Shown one piece after another: positions 16,018 to 24,612 of a stretch of 24,699 nt of DNA (position 1 is the first letter of the stretch; each line of letters begins with the position of its first letter). The notes under the pieces were generated by a model. It ran no database searches and was not told where the DNA came from. It was given only the letters and a program-made list of their open reading frames with translations. Source of the stretch: Oscillospiraceae bacterium (GTDB taxonomy: Bacteria; Bacillota; Clostridia; Oscillospirales; Acutalibacteraceae). Both the position numbers and the translations under genes were made by a program. Where the stretch lies: the NCBI GenBank assembly GCA_029013165.1, contig JAQXMV010000081.1, positions 1-24,699 of the forward strand, in the 5' to 3' direction.

Positions 16018-17409
16018 TTGATAAAGATTCGGCAGTGTACAGCCGTTGATGTCATACCGGGAGCCGGTGAGAATATGGCTGACACATTCGCCGAGACTGC
16101 GTGTAAAGGCACAGTCCTTGATTTTCACCGGGATGGCCATGAAATCCATCACAGCGCGGTAATAGGAACTGCCTTTCTCATGGCGAACCTTGCCGCCGTC
16201 CAGGGCCGAGAGGAAGATCTCATAGGCAAAGTCCATGACTTTTTTGTCGCGGAATTCCTCCATGAGCGCTTTGTTGAAAAATCTTCCGAAGCCCAGCAGC
16301 TTCAGCTTTTTATATCCCTCTCCGACGGTCACGCCGCGGACATATTTGACCATGGGACGGGCAATGATATAAAGCAGAGACGCCTTGTCCTCCGGTACGC
16401 CCAGGGCAGTCAGCCGCTCGGTGAAATCCGTTTTGCCGCTGATGGCCGCCGCCAGAATGTTATCCACAAGTCCCAGAGAGTGTTGGCGGACATAATCGAG
16501 GGTGTCATAGGTTTTGCCCTGATAAGTGAATTTTCCGGGATGATCGGTTCTGATTTTTACGCCTTCCTCGCTGACGGTGACATTGACCATGGGGGAAGGA
16601 TAACCGCAGAGGGAGCCGACATTGACCTCGAAAAGGGGATTGCCTTTTTTTGAAGTGAAGCACTCAATGCTCTGGAGATGAGAGTGGCCGACAAACATAT
16701 AGCGAAGGCCTGCATCGGCCAGGCGCGAGGCGACTTCCTCCTTGTCACCCACGCAGGTGGTGCCTGCCGTGAGGATGGGATGGACATGATTCATCAGCAG
16801 ATGATGCTCCATGCCGATGAGAAATTTGCCCTCCTCCCTTGCCTTTTTGATCTGCTCTTCGATCCAGCAGAAGTGATCCTCCTTGAAGCCGGCTCTGCCT
16901 TTTCCGTTCTGGTCGTCATTGAGGCAGAGAATCCGCACATTTTCTCCGATGTCGGCGGTGTAGGAGCTGGTACCTAAGTGGGTGAAAAACTCAGACAAGG
17001 CCTCTTTCGGGCCGAAATCCTCATAAAAATCACGCAGTTCACCACCGGCCATGACGGGAACATCATGGTAAACGCTGTTCCCCACGAAACGACGGGGATT
17101 TTGGTCACAGCACCAGTCATGGGTGGCGGTGAGAAGATAAACGGGCTTGTGCTTTTTCAGTTCATAGAGTTTTTCGCGAAGCTCCTCATGGCATATTCTC
17201 TCTCCGTCATTGCTCACATCGCCGAGAATCAGCACCGCTTCGCTGTCGCCGGCGGCGATAGCGGAAAAGGCGGCATCAATGATGCCGCCCGTTTCACCGA
17301 GGCACTTTTGGTCGGAGCCGCTGCGAAGCGCATAGGCTCTGCCGTCGGTGCCGAGTGTTTCTGAGTAATAATGTAAATCTGCAATAAAGGTTAGTTTTGT
17401 TTCTTTCAT
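16015..17409 (-). CDS. Calcineurin-like metallophosphoesterase
   Basis: Predicted cytosolic dinuclear-metal phosphoesterase of 464 residues. Motifs in order: Asp11-x-His13 (IADLHYY), Asp64 in LILGDVSNDGE, THD at 96-98, His202/His203 (GMEHH) and GHSH (241-244). The usual GNH[DE] motif reads ATHD, so the metal-bridging Asn is replaced by Thr96. The C-terminal 200 residues are a helical extension I do not recognise. It begins 5 bp after the GPH symporter stop, with GGAAGG upstream, so both are in one operon. A role on sugar phosphates or phosphodiesters related to the imported sugar is possible but not shown. Confidence 0.88.
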   Translation of the reverse strand: MKETKLTFIADLHYYSETLGTDGRAYALRSGSDQKCLGETGGIIDAAFSAIAAGDSEAVLILGDVSNDGERICHEELREKLYELKKHKPVYLLTATHDWCCDQNPRRFVGNSVYHDVPVMAGGELRDFYEDFGPKEALSEFFTHLGTSSYTADIGENVRILCLNDDQNGKGRAGFKEDHFCWIEEQIKKAREEGKFLIGMEHHLLMNHVHPILTAGTTCVGDKEEVASRLADAGLRYMFVGHSHLQSIECFTSKKGNPLFEVNVGSLCGYPSPMVNVTVSEEGVKIRTDHPGKFTYQGKTYDTLDYVRQHSLGLVDNILAAAISGKTDFTERLTALGVPEDKASLLYIIARPMVKYVRGVTVGEGYKKLKLLGFGRFFNKALMEEFRDKKVMDFAYEIFLSALDGGKVRHEKGSSYYRAVMDFMAIPVKIKDCAFTRSLGECVSHILTGSRYDINGCTLPNLYQ

Positions 17410-17414
17410 GGGTT

Positions 17415-18914
17415 TCAGCCTTCCTTTGCTTCTGCGGCGGCCAAAGCTCTTCTTTCCTTGATTTCCTCCATCATCTTGCGGTGGCTTTCACCGGTGATGT
17501 TATAGAAATGCATGGGAATGAGCATCAGCAGATAGCCGAGAGCCGGAACAAGAGTGGTCATCAGGAAAAGAGCCCAGTTGGTTTTGCTGTCCTGAATCAG
17601 AGAACCCTCTGTGTGCTGGACATAACCGGTTTTGCCGAGAATCCACAGACCGAGAGAAGCTGAGAAAGTGTTTTCGATCTTGCCGGTGAAGGACATGATG
17701 GAGAGCATGGTGCCTTCAACTCGTGTGCCGCTTTTCCATTCTACATAGTCAACGGTTTCGGCTTCCATTTCCTTTTGCATGAGGTTTTTGAACTCCATGG
17801 GAATGGTGGAAAGGCCGGTGAAGAGAATGACGAGAATGGCGGTGAAAAGGGAAACAGCCGTGCCGCTTTCCTTGCCCATGAGTCCGCCGTAGGTGGTCAG
17901 GGCGAAAAGTCCGTGAATGACAATGGCTGCGAGACAGCAGACCTGATAGAAGCGTCTGGAGTCCGCTTTTTTACCCAGTTTTTCCACGATTTTCGGCACC
18001 AGCAGGCCGGCCAGCAGGAAACCGGGGAATTTGATGACATCAATGAAAACATTGTATTTTCTCTCAAACATCAGGTCGGAAATGAAGTAGAAAGAGACCT
18101 GTTCGGGGATTTTGCAGAGAATGAAGAAAATGTTACCCAAAAAGAGCATGAGCAGAGGTCTGTTCTGGAAAAGGAGCTTGAAGCATTCCTTGACCGAGGG
18201 GGCGTCCTCCCGGTGTTCGGCTCTTTCGGTGGTATTCTTATAAGTAAAACGGGTCAGGATAATAATACACACAGCGGAGACGATTGCCGAGGTCAGATAG
18301 GCCTGGGGTGTGTGGTTATTGAAATAGGGGAGAAGGGCTGCGGCGGCAACGAAAACCTGGGGCAGAGCGCCGATGATTGAACGGAGAATGGAGCTGATGC
18401 CGAAGAGCTTGGTTCGTTCAATGCCGTTTGGCGTGATGGAAAAGGCCAGGGCGCCCATGGGAATATCAAAGGCCGTATAGGTGACATCAAGGCCGATGAA
18501 AAGCAGGGTGGTGTAGGTGATATTCAGCCATGCGGGCGCGTCGCCGGAGCCGATGAAGAACAGCACCATGACGATGGAAACGAAGATCGGCGCCCATTTG
18601 ATATAGGGACGCATCTGTCCGTTTTTGGTTCTGGTTTTGTCCACGATGACGCCCATGATGGGATCGTTGATCGCATCGAAAATGCCGCAGAAAAATCGGA
18701 TTTTGGAGGCTACGCCCATGGGATCCTTCAGATTTTTGAAAAGCACATTCGTCAGGAAAAAGTTGATGTACTTTGAGCTGGTCATGCCGGTATTCATACC
18801 TTGAGCACCGCGTCCCATGGCATAGGAGAGGGTTTCTTTCCATGTCAGGTAGGTTTCTTCACCCACATCTTTTTTGACAATTTTTGAGTCGAGAAATTCA
18901 CTTATCTTTCCCAT
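17415..18914 (-). CDS. GPH-family (MelB-like) sugar:cation symporter
   Basis: Integral membrane transporter of 499 residues in the major facilitator superfamily, with about 12 hydrophobic helices. The signature GIFDAINDPIMGVIVDKTRT followed by RPYIKW matches the glycoside-pentoside-hexuronide family, including the two Asp residues of helix II that bind the coupling cation in MelB. The start at 18914 has AAGGAGATTTAG upstream. An upstream in-frame start at 18992 is excluded because it falls on the promoter -35. It likely imports an oligosaccharide or glycoside that the GH3 enzyme could cleave, though the genes are 5.7 kb apart and the link is inference. Confidence 0.9.
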   Translation of the reverse strand: MGKISEFLDSKIVKKDVGEETYLTWKETLSYAMGRGAQGMNTGMTSSKYINFFLTNVLFKNLKDPMGVASKIRFFCGIFDAINDPIMGVIVDKTRTKNGQMRPYIKWAPIFVSIVMVLFFIGSGDAPAWLNITYTTLLFIGLDVTYTAFDIPMGALAFSITPNGIERTKLFGISSILRSIIGALPQVFVAAAALLPYFNNHTPQAYLTSAIVSAVCIIILTRFTYKNTTERAEHREDAPSVKECFKLLFQNRPLLMLFLGNIFFILCKIPEQVSFYFISDLMFERKYNVFIDVIKFPGFLLAGLLVPKIVEKLGKKADSRRFYQVCCLAAIVIHGLFALTTYGGLMGKESGTAVSLFTAILVILFTGLSTIPMEFKNLMQKEMEAETVDYVEWKSGTRVEGTMLSIMSFTGKIENTFSASLGLWILGKTGYVQHTEGSLIQDSKTNWALFLMTTLVPALGYLLMLIPMHFYNITGESHRKMMEEIKERRALAAAEAKEG

Positions 18915-18963
18915 TCTAAATCTCCTTGAATTCTCATTTTTTCGAGCAATTATGCTCCCCTTT

Positions 18964-18992
18964 ATTTTATAATCACATGTTGAAAATGTCAA
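18964..18992 (-). promoter_or_regulatory. Promoter of the symporter-phosphoesterase operon
   Basis: Minus-strand TTGACA (18987-18992), 17-bp spacer, TAAAAT (18964-18969), about 50 bp before the ATG. Confidence 0.8.
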
Positions 18993-19150
18993 GGGGAATG
19001 TCGGGTTAATGAGTAATGTTTTTCAGAAATAAAGAAAAAGTTTTCCGGATTTCGTCAAAGATACAAGATGTGTCAAAAAAGAGAATGGGGCGAAAAGAAG
19101 AAAATGATCCACATATCAGCAATTAAGAATAATAATTTTACGCAAAACAT
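18993..19150. other. AT-rich divergent intergenic spacer
   Basis: The whole gap between the symporter and CNNM genes is 329 bp. Its ends hold the two divergent promoters. Between them I see only A-rich sequence, with no ORF with a ribosome binding site and no convincing hairpin. Confidence 0.6.
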
Positions 19151-19179
19151 TTGACCTTTACAGGGAAATATAGTATAAT
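19151..19179 (+). promoter_or_regulatory. Promoter of the CNNM-type transporter gene
   Basis: TTGACC (19151-19156), 17-bp spacer, perfect TATAAT (19174-19179). The leader of about 55 nt ends with AAAGGAGAT. Confidence 0.85.
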
Positions 19180-19186
19180 ACTATAT
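19168..19186. promoter_or_regulatory. 19-bp perfect palindrome over the -10, candidate operator
   Basis: ATATAGTAT-A-ATACTATAT is a perfect inverted repeat with a one-base centre that covers the -10 and the expected transcription start. Its position suits repression by a dimeric regulator. No regulator gene is adjacent, so the protein is unknown. Confidence 0.6.
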
Positions 19187-19243
19187 CAATGTATGATATT
19201 GGCATACAAATATTTTTTTAATCCGAAAGGAGATAAATCCAAA

Positions 19244-20587
19244 ATGGATGACCCCGGAAGTATAATCTTCAAACTGGTTCTACTATTTATTCTAATTCTC
19301 GTCAACGCGTTCTTTGCCATGAGTGAAATCGCAATCATTTCCCTCAATGACAACATGATCGACAAGCAGGCCGAAGACGGCAACAAAAAAGCCAAGCAGG
19401 TGCAGAAGCTCACGGCCAATCCCAGTAATTTTCTTTCCACCATTCAGATCGGCGTAACGCTGGCAGGCTTTTTGACCTCGGCCAGTGCTTCCACCACCTT
19501 TGCACAGATTCTCACGGATAAAGTCATGGAGCTTGCGCCGCGTTTGCCTGAGGGCATCGTCAGCGGTGTGTCTGTTGTGATCATCACCGTGATCATGTCC
19601 TATTTCTCTCTTGTTCTCGGCGAGCTTGCGCCGAAGCGTATGGCTATGCAGAAGCCGGAGGAAATCGCTTTTAAGGTCGTCGGCATATTGCTGGTGGTGA
19701 AAAAGGTCTGCGCCCCCTTTGTCAAGGTGCTCTCGGTTTCCACCAATGCCATTGTCAGGCTTCTGGGCTTTGACCCCAATGCCGATGAAGAGGTGGTCAC
19801 AGAGGAAGAGATCCGCATGATGGTCGATGTGGGCGAGGAGAAGGGCGTCATCGAAAACATTCAGAAAGAAATGATCAACAACATTTTCGAGTTTGATGAT
19901 ATTGATGTCACGGACATTATGACCCACAGAACGGACATGATAGCCGTGGAGGACACCGACACCCTGGAAGAGCTTGTCAATCTTTCCATCGAACACGGAT
20001 ATTCCCGAATCCCGGTCTATCACGAGGATCAGGATAACATCATCGGCATCGTCTACATCAAGGATCTGCTGAAATATGTTTCTTCGGCTCTGCCGAAAAG
20101 CGAAAGTCCGAAAGACTTCATGCGTCCTGCTTATTATGTGCCCTCCAGCAAAAACTGCGGCAAGCTCTTCAGCGAAATGACGGAAAAGCGTGTGCAGATG
20201 GCTGTTGTTGTGGATGAATACGGCGGAACCGCCGGCATTGTCACCGTCGAGGATCTGGTGGAGGCCATCGTGGGCAATATCCGGGACGAATATGACGATG
20301 AGGAAGAGGAAATCGTGGAAGAAAGCGAAAACCTTTTCACCATTGACGGTACGGCCTATATTGAAGAGGTTAACGAGCTTGTGGGAGACATCATTCCCGA
20401 GGGCGACTATGACACCCTCGGCGGCTTCATCATCAGTCTTTTGGGCTTTTTGCCCCAGGACGGCGAGATGAACGAGGTGACCTACGAGAACCTGAAGTTT
20501 ACCATTCTTAATGTGGAGGAAAGGCGCATCGGCAAGGTGCGCGTTGAGATCACACCCACAGAGGAAAAGAATCAAGAGGAAGAATAA
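19244..20587 (+). CDS. CNNM/CorC-type transporter (DUF21, CBS pair, CorC_HlyC)
   Basis: Membrane protein of 447 residues, often labelled hemolysin family. The DUF21 domain with four helices (about 1-190) includes VNAFFAMSEIAIISLN and GELAPKRMAM. A CBS pair follows (about 210-335, with IMTHRTDMIAV and VVVDEYGGTAGIVTVEDLVE), then an acidic linker (DDEEEEIVEE) and a C-terminal CorC_HlyC domain (about 350-437). Relatives are linked to Mg2+ (or other divalent cation) export and homeostasis with nucleotide sensing by CBS. The ATG at 19244 follows AAAGGAGAT; the promoter rules out earlier starts. Single-gene transcription unit with its own promoter and terminator. Confidence 0.92.
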   Translation: MDDPGSIIFKLVLLFILILVNAFFAMSEIAIISLNDNMIDKQAEDGNKKAKQVQKLTANPSNFLSTIQIGVTLAGFLTSASASTTFAQILTDKVMELAPRLPEGIVSGVSVVIITVIMSYFSLVLGELAPKRMAMQKPEEIAFKVVGILLVVKKVCAPFVKVLSVSTNAIVRLLGFDPNADEEVVTEEEIRMMVDVGEEKGVIENIQKEMINNIFEFDDIDVTDIMTHRTDMIAVEDTDTLEELVNLSIEHGYSRIPVYHEDQDNIIGIVYIKDLLKYVSSALPKSESPKDFMRPAYYVPSSKNCGKLFSEMTEKRVQMAVVVDEYGGTAGIVTVEDLVEAIVGNIRDEYDDEEEEIVEESENLFTIDGTAYIEEVNELVGDIIPEGDYDTLGGFIISLLGFLPQDGEMNEVTYENLKFTILNVEERRIGKVRVEITPTEEKNQEEE

Positions 20588-20606
20588 TTTTCTCATGAGA
20601 TGACTG

Positions 20607-20637
20607 TACCCGGCAGCGTTCGCTGCCGGGTATTTTT
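20607..20637 (+). terminator. Strong intrinsic terminator after the CNNM gene
   Basis: TACCCGGCAGC (20607-20617) and GCTGCCGGGTA (20622-20632) form a perfect 11-bp stem with a GTTC loop, followed by TTTTT. Confidence 0.93.
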
Positions 20638-20648
20638 GCTGCCGCAAA

Positions 20649-20679
20649 AAGCAGCCCCGAAGCCAATAGGCTTCGGGGC
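20649..20679 (-). terminator. Intrinsic terminator of the LRR/FnIII gene
   Basis: GCCCCGAAGCC (20654-20664) and GGCTTCGGGGC (20669-20679) form an 11-bp stem with a 4-nt loop. Read on the minus strand, TGCTTTTTGC follows, giving a short U-tract for the gene ending at 20689. Confidence 0.82.
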
Positions 20680-20688
20680 GGTATTATG

Positions 20689-22410
20689 TTACGGTATGGT
20701 TATGGTGACGGTGTTTGAATGTTTACCATATTGCCATCTCCTGTCAGGCATTTGAGCACTGGGTACAATATACAACTGATAGCTTGTACCTTTTTTCAGG
20801 CCCGTTTTTGTGAAAGTATTGTCGGTGACGCTTGTATATCGGCGAAAAGAACCGTAATCGTCTTTTGTATAATATATATCATAACATTCGGCTCCGGGAA
20901 CCTTATCCCATGTCATGGTGTAGCCGCCCTCAAAGGTGGTGATTTCCAGTTTGGGTATATAGGCCAGATCCACGATGGTGCGTGATATGAATTTATTCCA
21001 GCGAAGATCATTGCCGTCTTTCATAATAGGCCTGACGGCAAAGCGGTACTTTTCTCCCAGCTTCACATTGTCCGTGTAACGGTAGCTTGTCTTTTTCGTG
21101 AAGTCGACAATTATTTTCCATTCGCCTTTGTTGAAGTCCCACTTATAAATGCGATAATAATCGGCGTCGCCCTCCCATGTCAAATGGATATATCTTGCGG
21201 CATTGGGATTGTGCAGATCGTCAGAATGTACCTTTAGATTGAAAAGGATAATTTCGCTTGGGATACCTATGGTTGTTTCGACTGCGTTGCTAAAGGCCCC
21301 ATATTGGTATTTTCCTTTGGTGACTTCTCCGTAGGGTCTGATTTGGAGATAATAGGTCTGATCCTTTTTGAGTCCGGTTTTGGTGAAAGTGGTTCCCTTG
21401 ACATTTTTATAGAATTTGTATTGACCGTTTTTTGTTGTGCTATACCAGATCTGATAGCCCTGAGCACCCTGAACTTCATCCCAAGTCAGTTGATAGCCGT
21501 CATGAAGAGGTTTTACTTGTATAAAAGGAGGATCCAAATGCAAATAAGTTGCCACAGTGTAGTCTGCTAAACTGATGTCATTAGCGATCTGGTTATAGGG
21601 ACGAACGGCGAATCTGTATTTCTGTCCGGACACAAGCTTACACTTATAATCATAATACTTTTCTTTGCCTGACAAGCCGATGACACTCCATTTTTTAGCA
21701 CCGTAGTCCCACATGTAAATGAGGTAATAATCTGCATCACCCTCCCAGGAAAGGTAAAAGTAAATATCACTACCACCATAACGACGTTCCTCAATAGTTA
21801 TGTTCTCGACTTTTTCGGGTACCGGTGTGTTACCGGGAATAGGCAAATTTGCCTTGCCGTCATAATATGCCTTTGTGAGAGATTTGCATCCGCTGAAGAC
21901 ATTTTTTCCTATTTTCGTCACAGAATCGGGCAGGATAAAATTCTTCAGAGACTCACAGCAATAAAATGCTTCGTTTCCTATGGTGGTCAGTGTTTCCGGA
22001 AGAATAATGGTTTCAAGATTGTGTAAATTACGAAATGTTCCATAGATTTCGGTAAATCCGTCTTTGATGATAATATGTTTGATTGTGTCAGGTTCTATTC
22101 CGATACCGGTGAAATAATACATCTCACTTGAACTTGCGTAGTCAATCAAGTAACGCGGCAAAATTTTGGTTTTTTCATTGCCGGGAGCCAGTATGAGCAC
22201 ACCGGTGTCAGCATCAAAGGAATAGCGGTAAATGCCGGAGTACTTTCCGTTGACGAGATACGGCGCGTCTTCAGGAGCTTCATCTTGACAAAAGTAGAAA
22301 GACTCCTCGTATCTATGTCCTGTAAATCCCGCGCCGGCAGAAAAAGACAACGCGCACACGGATACTGTCATTAGCAGTAAAACCAAAAATAGATTTCTAA
22401 TTTTTTTCAT
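20689..22410 (-). CDS. Secreted BspA-type LRR and fibronectin-III protein with internal duplication
   Basis: Exported protein of 573 residues with a signal peptide (about 1-27). Residues about 110-185 hold two to three BspA-type leucine-rich repeats (for example LETIILPETLTTIGNEAFYC). The rest is four FnIII-like domains arranged as two copies of a pair, about 220-380 and 410-573, with a period near 190 residues: WEGDADYYLIYMWD/WEGDADYYRIYKWD, YRFAVRP twice, and FTKTGLKK twice. No LPxTG, transmembrane tail or S-layer domain is seen, so it is released or held non-covalently. Such proteins often bind host or plant polymers; the target is unknown. AAGGAGG lies before the ATG at 22410, which makes an upstream in-frame start at 22578 unnecessary. 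Confidence 0.85.
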   Translation of the reverse strand: MKKIRNLFLVLLLMTVSVCALSFSAGAGFTGHRYEESFYFCQDEAPEDAPYLVNGKYSGIYRYSFDADTGVLILAPGNEKTKILPRYLIDYASSSEMYYFTGIGIEPDTIKHIIIKDGFTEIYGTFRNLHNLETIILPETLTTIGNEAFYCCESLKNFILPDSVTKIGKNVFSGCKSLTKAYYDGKANLPIPGNTPVPEKVENITIEERRYGGSDIYFYLSWEGDADYYLIYMWDYGAKKWSVIGLSGKEKYYDYKCKLVSGQKYRFAVRPYNQIANDISLADYTVATYLHLDPPFIQVKPLHDGYQLTWDEVQGAQGYQIWYSTTKNGQYKFYKNVKGTTFTKTGLKKDQTYYLQIRPYGEVTKGKYQYGAFSNAVETTIGIPSEIILFNLKVHSDDLHNPNAARYIHLTWEGDADYYRIYKWDFNKGEWKIIVDFTKKTSYRYTDNVKLGEKYRFAVRPIMKDGNDLRWNKFISRTIVDLAYIPKLEITTFEGGYTMTWDKVPGAECYDIYYTKDDYGSFRRYTSVTDNTFTKTGLKKGTSYQLYIVPSAQMPDRRWQYGKHSNTVTITIP

Positions 22411-22524
22411 AGAGTTGACCTCCTTGCCGAAATGGTTCCATTCCGTTCTTTTTCCATATTTTACCACCCTTATTTGAAATCTGTGTGTGCAAATATGGAT
22501 ATAAATTGTTAATTTTCTGATCAC

Positions 22525-22574
22525 AAAAAAAGTCCGGCTTGCCGGGCAAAATTCCCCTCGGCTCCGACGAGGGG
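22525..22574 (-). terminator. Second hairpin set with U-tract downstream of khpA
   Basis: On the minus strand, the stem CCCCTCG/CGAGGGG (22554-22560 with 22568-22574) is followed by CCGGC/GCCGG (22534-22538 with 22541-22545) and then seven T (22525-22531). It looks like a backup terminator behind the first one, upstream of the LRR/FnIII gene. Confidence 0.65.
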
Positions 22575-22582
22575 TCATGGGA

Positions 22583-22619
22583 GAAAAGAAAAAATCCCCG
22601 ATCTTTTCAGATGGGGATT
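22583..22619 (-). terminator. Intrinsic terminator after khpA
   Basis: AATCCCC (22593-22599) pairs with GGGGATT (22613-22619), with an inner ATCT/AGAT. Reading the minus strand, TTTTTTCTTTT follows. It ends the ffh-rpsP-khpA transcript 8 bp after the khpA stop. Confidence 0.85.
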
Positions 22620-22626
22620 CTTTTGA

Positions 22627-22860
22627 TCAGTCAATTTCAACTGAGATCTTAGCGTCGTTTCTGTTTGCAGTTGCACGCATTACAGTTCTGATAGCCTTTG
22701 CAATTCTGCCCTGCTTACCAATAACTCTACCCATATCATCCTGAGCAACATGAAGGTGATATACAATTATACCCTCATCGTTAATGTCGTCAACTTCAAC
22801 AGTCACTTTGTCCGGCTCATTCACCAAACCGCTGGCAATTGATATAAGTAAATCTTTCAA
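22627..22860 (-). CDS. khpA: KH-domain RNA-binding protein KhpA
   Basis: Small RNA-binding protein of 77 residues, normal length for KhpA (YlqC). The single KH domain has the GxxG loop in VIGKQGRIAKAI. It starts with TTG at 22860, supported by GGAGG 8 nt upstream; no ATG is available. It lies 18 bp after rpsP, as in most Bacillota. Relatives form complexes with KhpB/EloR and influence cell elongation and small-RNA function. Confidence 0.93.
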   Translation of the reverse strand: MKDLLISIASGLVNEPDKVTVEVDDINDEGIIVYHLHVAQDDMGRVIGKQGRIAKAIRTVMRATANRNDAKISVEID

Positions 22861-22878
22861 AGTGCGTTCCTCCAGAGA

Positions 22879-23124
22879 TTATTTAATGATATCGCACTTT
22901 TTGAGAAGAACCTTGACTGTGTCTGTGGGCTGAGCGCCGTTGGCGATCCACTTCTGTGCCTTCTCAGCGTCGATCTTGATTTCTGAGGGCTCGGTCATGG
23001 GATTGTAGTAGCCGATCTCTTCGATGAAACGACCGTCACGGGGATATCTTGAGTCTGCTACAACCACACGGTAGAAAGGAGCCTTCTTGGCACCCATACG
23101 ACGAAGTCTGATTTTTACTGCCAT
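22879..23124 (-). CDS. rpsP: 30S ribosomal protein S16
   Basis: Protein of 81 residues starting MAVKIRLRRMGAKKAPFYR, the conserved S16 N-terminus, with ADSRYPRDGRFIEEIGYYNP following. It is a structural component of the small ribosomal subunit needed for its assembly. The ATG at 23124 has GGAGGT upstream; an earlier in-frame start at 23166 is not supported. A 7-bp AT hairpin (AATAATA/TATTATT, 23144-23161) sits just before the ribosome binding site. Located between ffh and khpA, its usual place. Confidence 0.97.
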   Translation of the reverse strand: MAVKIRLRRMGAKKAPFYRVVVADSRYPRDGRFIEEIGYYNPMTEPSEIKIDAEKAQKWIANGAQPTDTVKVLLKKCDIIK

Positions 23125-23201
23125 TTTTGTTACCTCCAATATAAATAATATTTGTATTATTAACACGCCTTTTCGGCTGTGCCATAAACGGAATTGATTT
23201 T

Positions 23202-24587
23202 TTACAGTCCGAAACCGCCCATGCCGCCCATGCCGTTCATACCGCCGGGACCCATCATGCCGGACATATTTCTCATGCGCTTGCGCATTTTTTTGCTGTT
23301 TTTGCCGCTGAACTGCTTGAACATTTTCTGCATTTGTCTGTATTGGCTCAGGAGCTTATTGACATCCTCAACCTGCATACCGGCACCCGCCGCGATACGG
23401 CGCTTGCGGGAGGGATTGATGATGTCCGGCTTTTCTCTTTCTTTCGGCGTCATGGAGAGAATGAGAGCCTGAACACGGTCAAACTGTTTCTCGTCAACCT
23501 CGACATCATCGAGCTTGTTGCCGACGCCCGGCAGCAGCTTGAGCAGATCTTTAATGGAACCCATTTTTCTGACCTGACGGAGCTGATCGAGAAGATCGTT
23601 TAAGTCAAATTTATTTTTGCGGAGCTTTTCCTCCAGCTCCCGGGCTTTCTTTTCGTCAAGCTCCTGCTCAGCCTTTTCAATGAGTGAAAGCATATCGCCC
23701 ATGCCGAGAATACGAGAAGCCATTCTGTCGGGATGGAACACATCCAGATCGCCCAGCTTTTCACCGGTACCGACAAACTTGATGGGTTTGCCCGTTACGG
23801 CTCTCGCCGAAAGGGCGGCGCCGCCTCGGGTGTCACCGTCGAGTTTCGTCAGGATCAGACCGTCAATTCCCAGAGCCTCATTGAATGAAGTGGCAACATT
23901 GACTGCGTCCTGACCGGTCATGGAGTCCACAACGAGCAGAATCTCGTGGGGATGCACTTCGCTTTTGATGTTTTTCAGCTCATTCATGAGCTCCTCGTCC
24001 ACATGCAGACGGCCTGCCGTGTCCAGGAAAACATAGTCATAGCCGTGATCCTTTGCGTGGGCAACGGCTTTTTTCGCGATTTCCACCGGATCAATCTGAC
24101 CTAACTGAAAAACAGGAACCCCCGCTTTTTCACCGACCACCTCCAACTGCTTGATCGCCGCCGGTCTGTAGACATCGCAGCCGACCAGAAGAGGTCTGTG
24201 TCCCTGATTTTTCAGCATCAGCGCCAACTTGGCACTGTGAGTCGTTTTACCGGAACCCTGAAGACCGCACATCATGACGATCGTCGGCGGGTGATTGGCT
24301 GTGTTGAGTCTTGACTTGGTGCCACCCATGAGATTGGTCAGCTCTTCGTTGACGATCTTGATGACCATCTGCGAGGGAGTCAGGCTTTCCATGACCTTTT
24401 CGCCCACGGCTCTTTCCGTGACGGTTTTGGTGAAATCCTTAGCTACCTTGTAGTTGACATCGGCCTCCAGCAGAGCCAGACGAACCTCTCTCATGGCTTC
24501 CTTTACATCGCTCTCCGTCAGAGAACCTTTGCTGCGGAGCTTCTTAAAGGCGGCTTCCAGTCTGTCTGAAAGTCCTTCAAATGCCAC
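23202..24587 (-). CDS. ffh: Signal recognition particle protein Ffh (SRP54)
   Basis: SRP GTPase of 461 residues that targets nascent membrane proteins to the FtsY receptor. The N domain is followed by the G domain with the P-loop GLQGSGKTT (about 107-115), DTAGRLHVDEE and TKLDGDTRGGAALS. The M domain binds 4.5S/scRNA and signal sequences and ends in a Met/Gly-rich tail (GMNGMGGMGGFGL). The start is the GTG at 24587, giving the conserved MAFEGLSDRLE opening with AAAGGA 9 nt upstream; a TTG at 24596 would add three non-conserved residues. It precedes rpsP by 77 bp. The SRP RNA gene is not in this window. Confidence 0.97.
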   Translation of the reverse strand: MAFEGLSDRLEAAFKKLRSKGSLTESDVKEAMREVRLALLEADVNYKVAKDFTKTVTERAVGEKVMESLTPSQMVIKIVNEELTNLMGGTKSRLNTANHPPTIVMMCGLQGSGKTTHSAKLALMLKNQGHRPLLVGCDVYRPAAIKQLEVVGEKAGVPVFQLGQIDPVEIAKKAVAHAKDHGYDYVFLDTAGRLHVDEELMNELKNIKSEVHPHEILLVVDSMTGQDAVNVATSFNEALGIDGLILTKLDGDTRGGAALSARAVTGKPIKFVGTGEKLGDLDVFHPDRMASRILGMGDMLSLIEKAEQELDEKKARELEEKLRKNKFDLNDLLDQLRQVRKMGSIKDLLKLLPGVGNKLDDVEVDEKQFDRVQALILSMTPKEREKPDIINPSRKRRIAAGAGMQVEDVNKLLSQYRQMQKMFKQFSGKNSKKMRKRMRNMSGMMGPGGMNGMGGMGGFGL

Positions 24588-24612
24588 TTGAATCAATCCT
24601 TTACCTTATATT

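Noticed and set aside
19292..20647. 451-codon frame opposite the CNNM-type gene
   Set aside because: His- and Asp-rich shadow translation of the real gene. It runs through that gene's terminator and has no family match.
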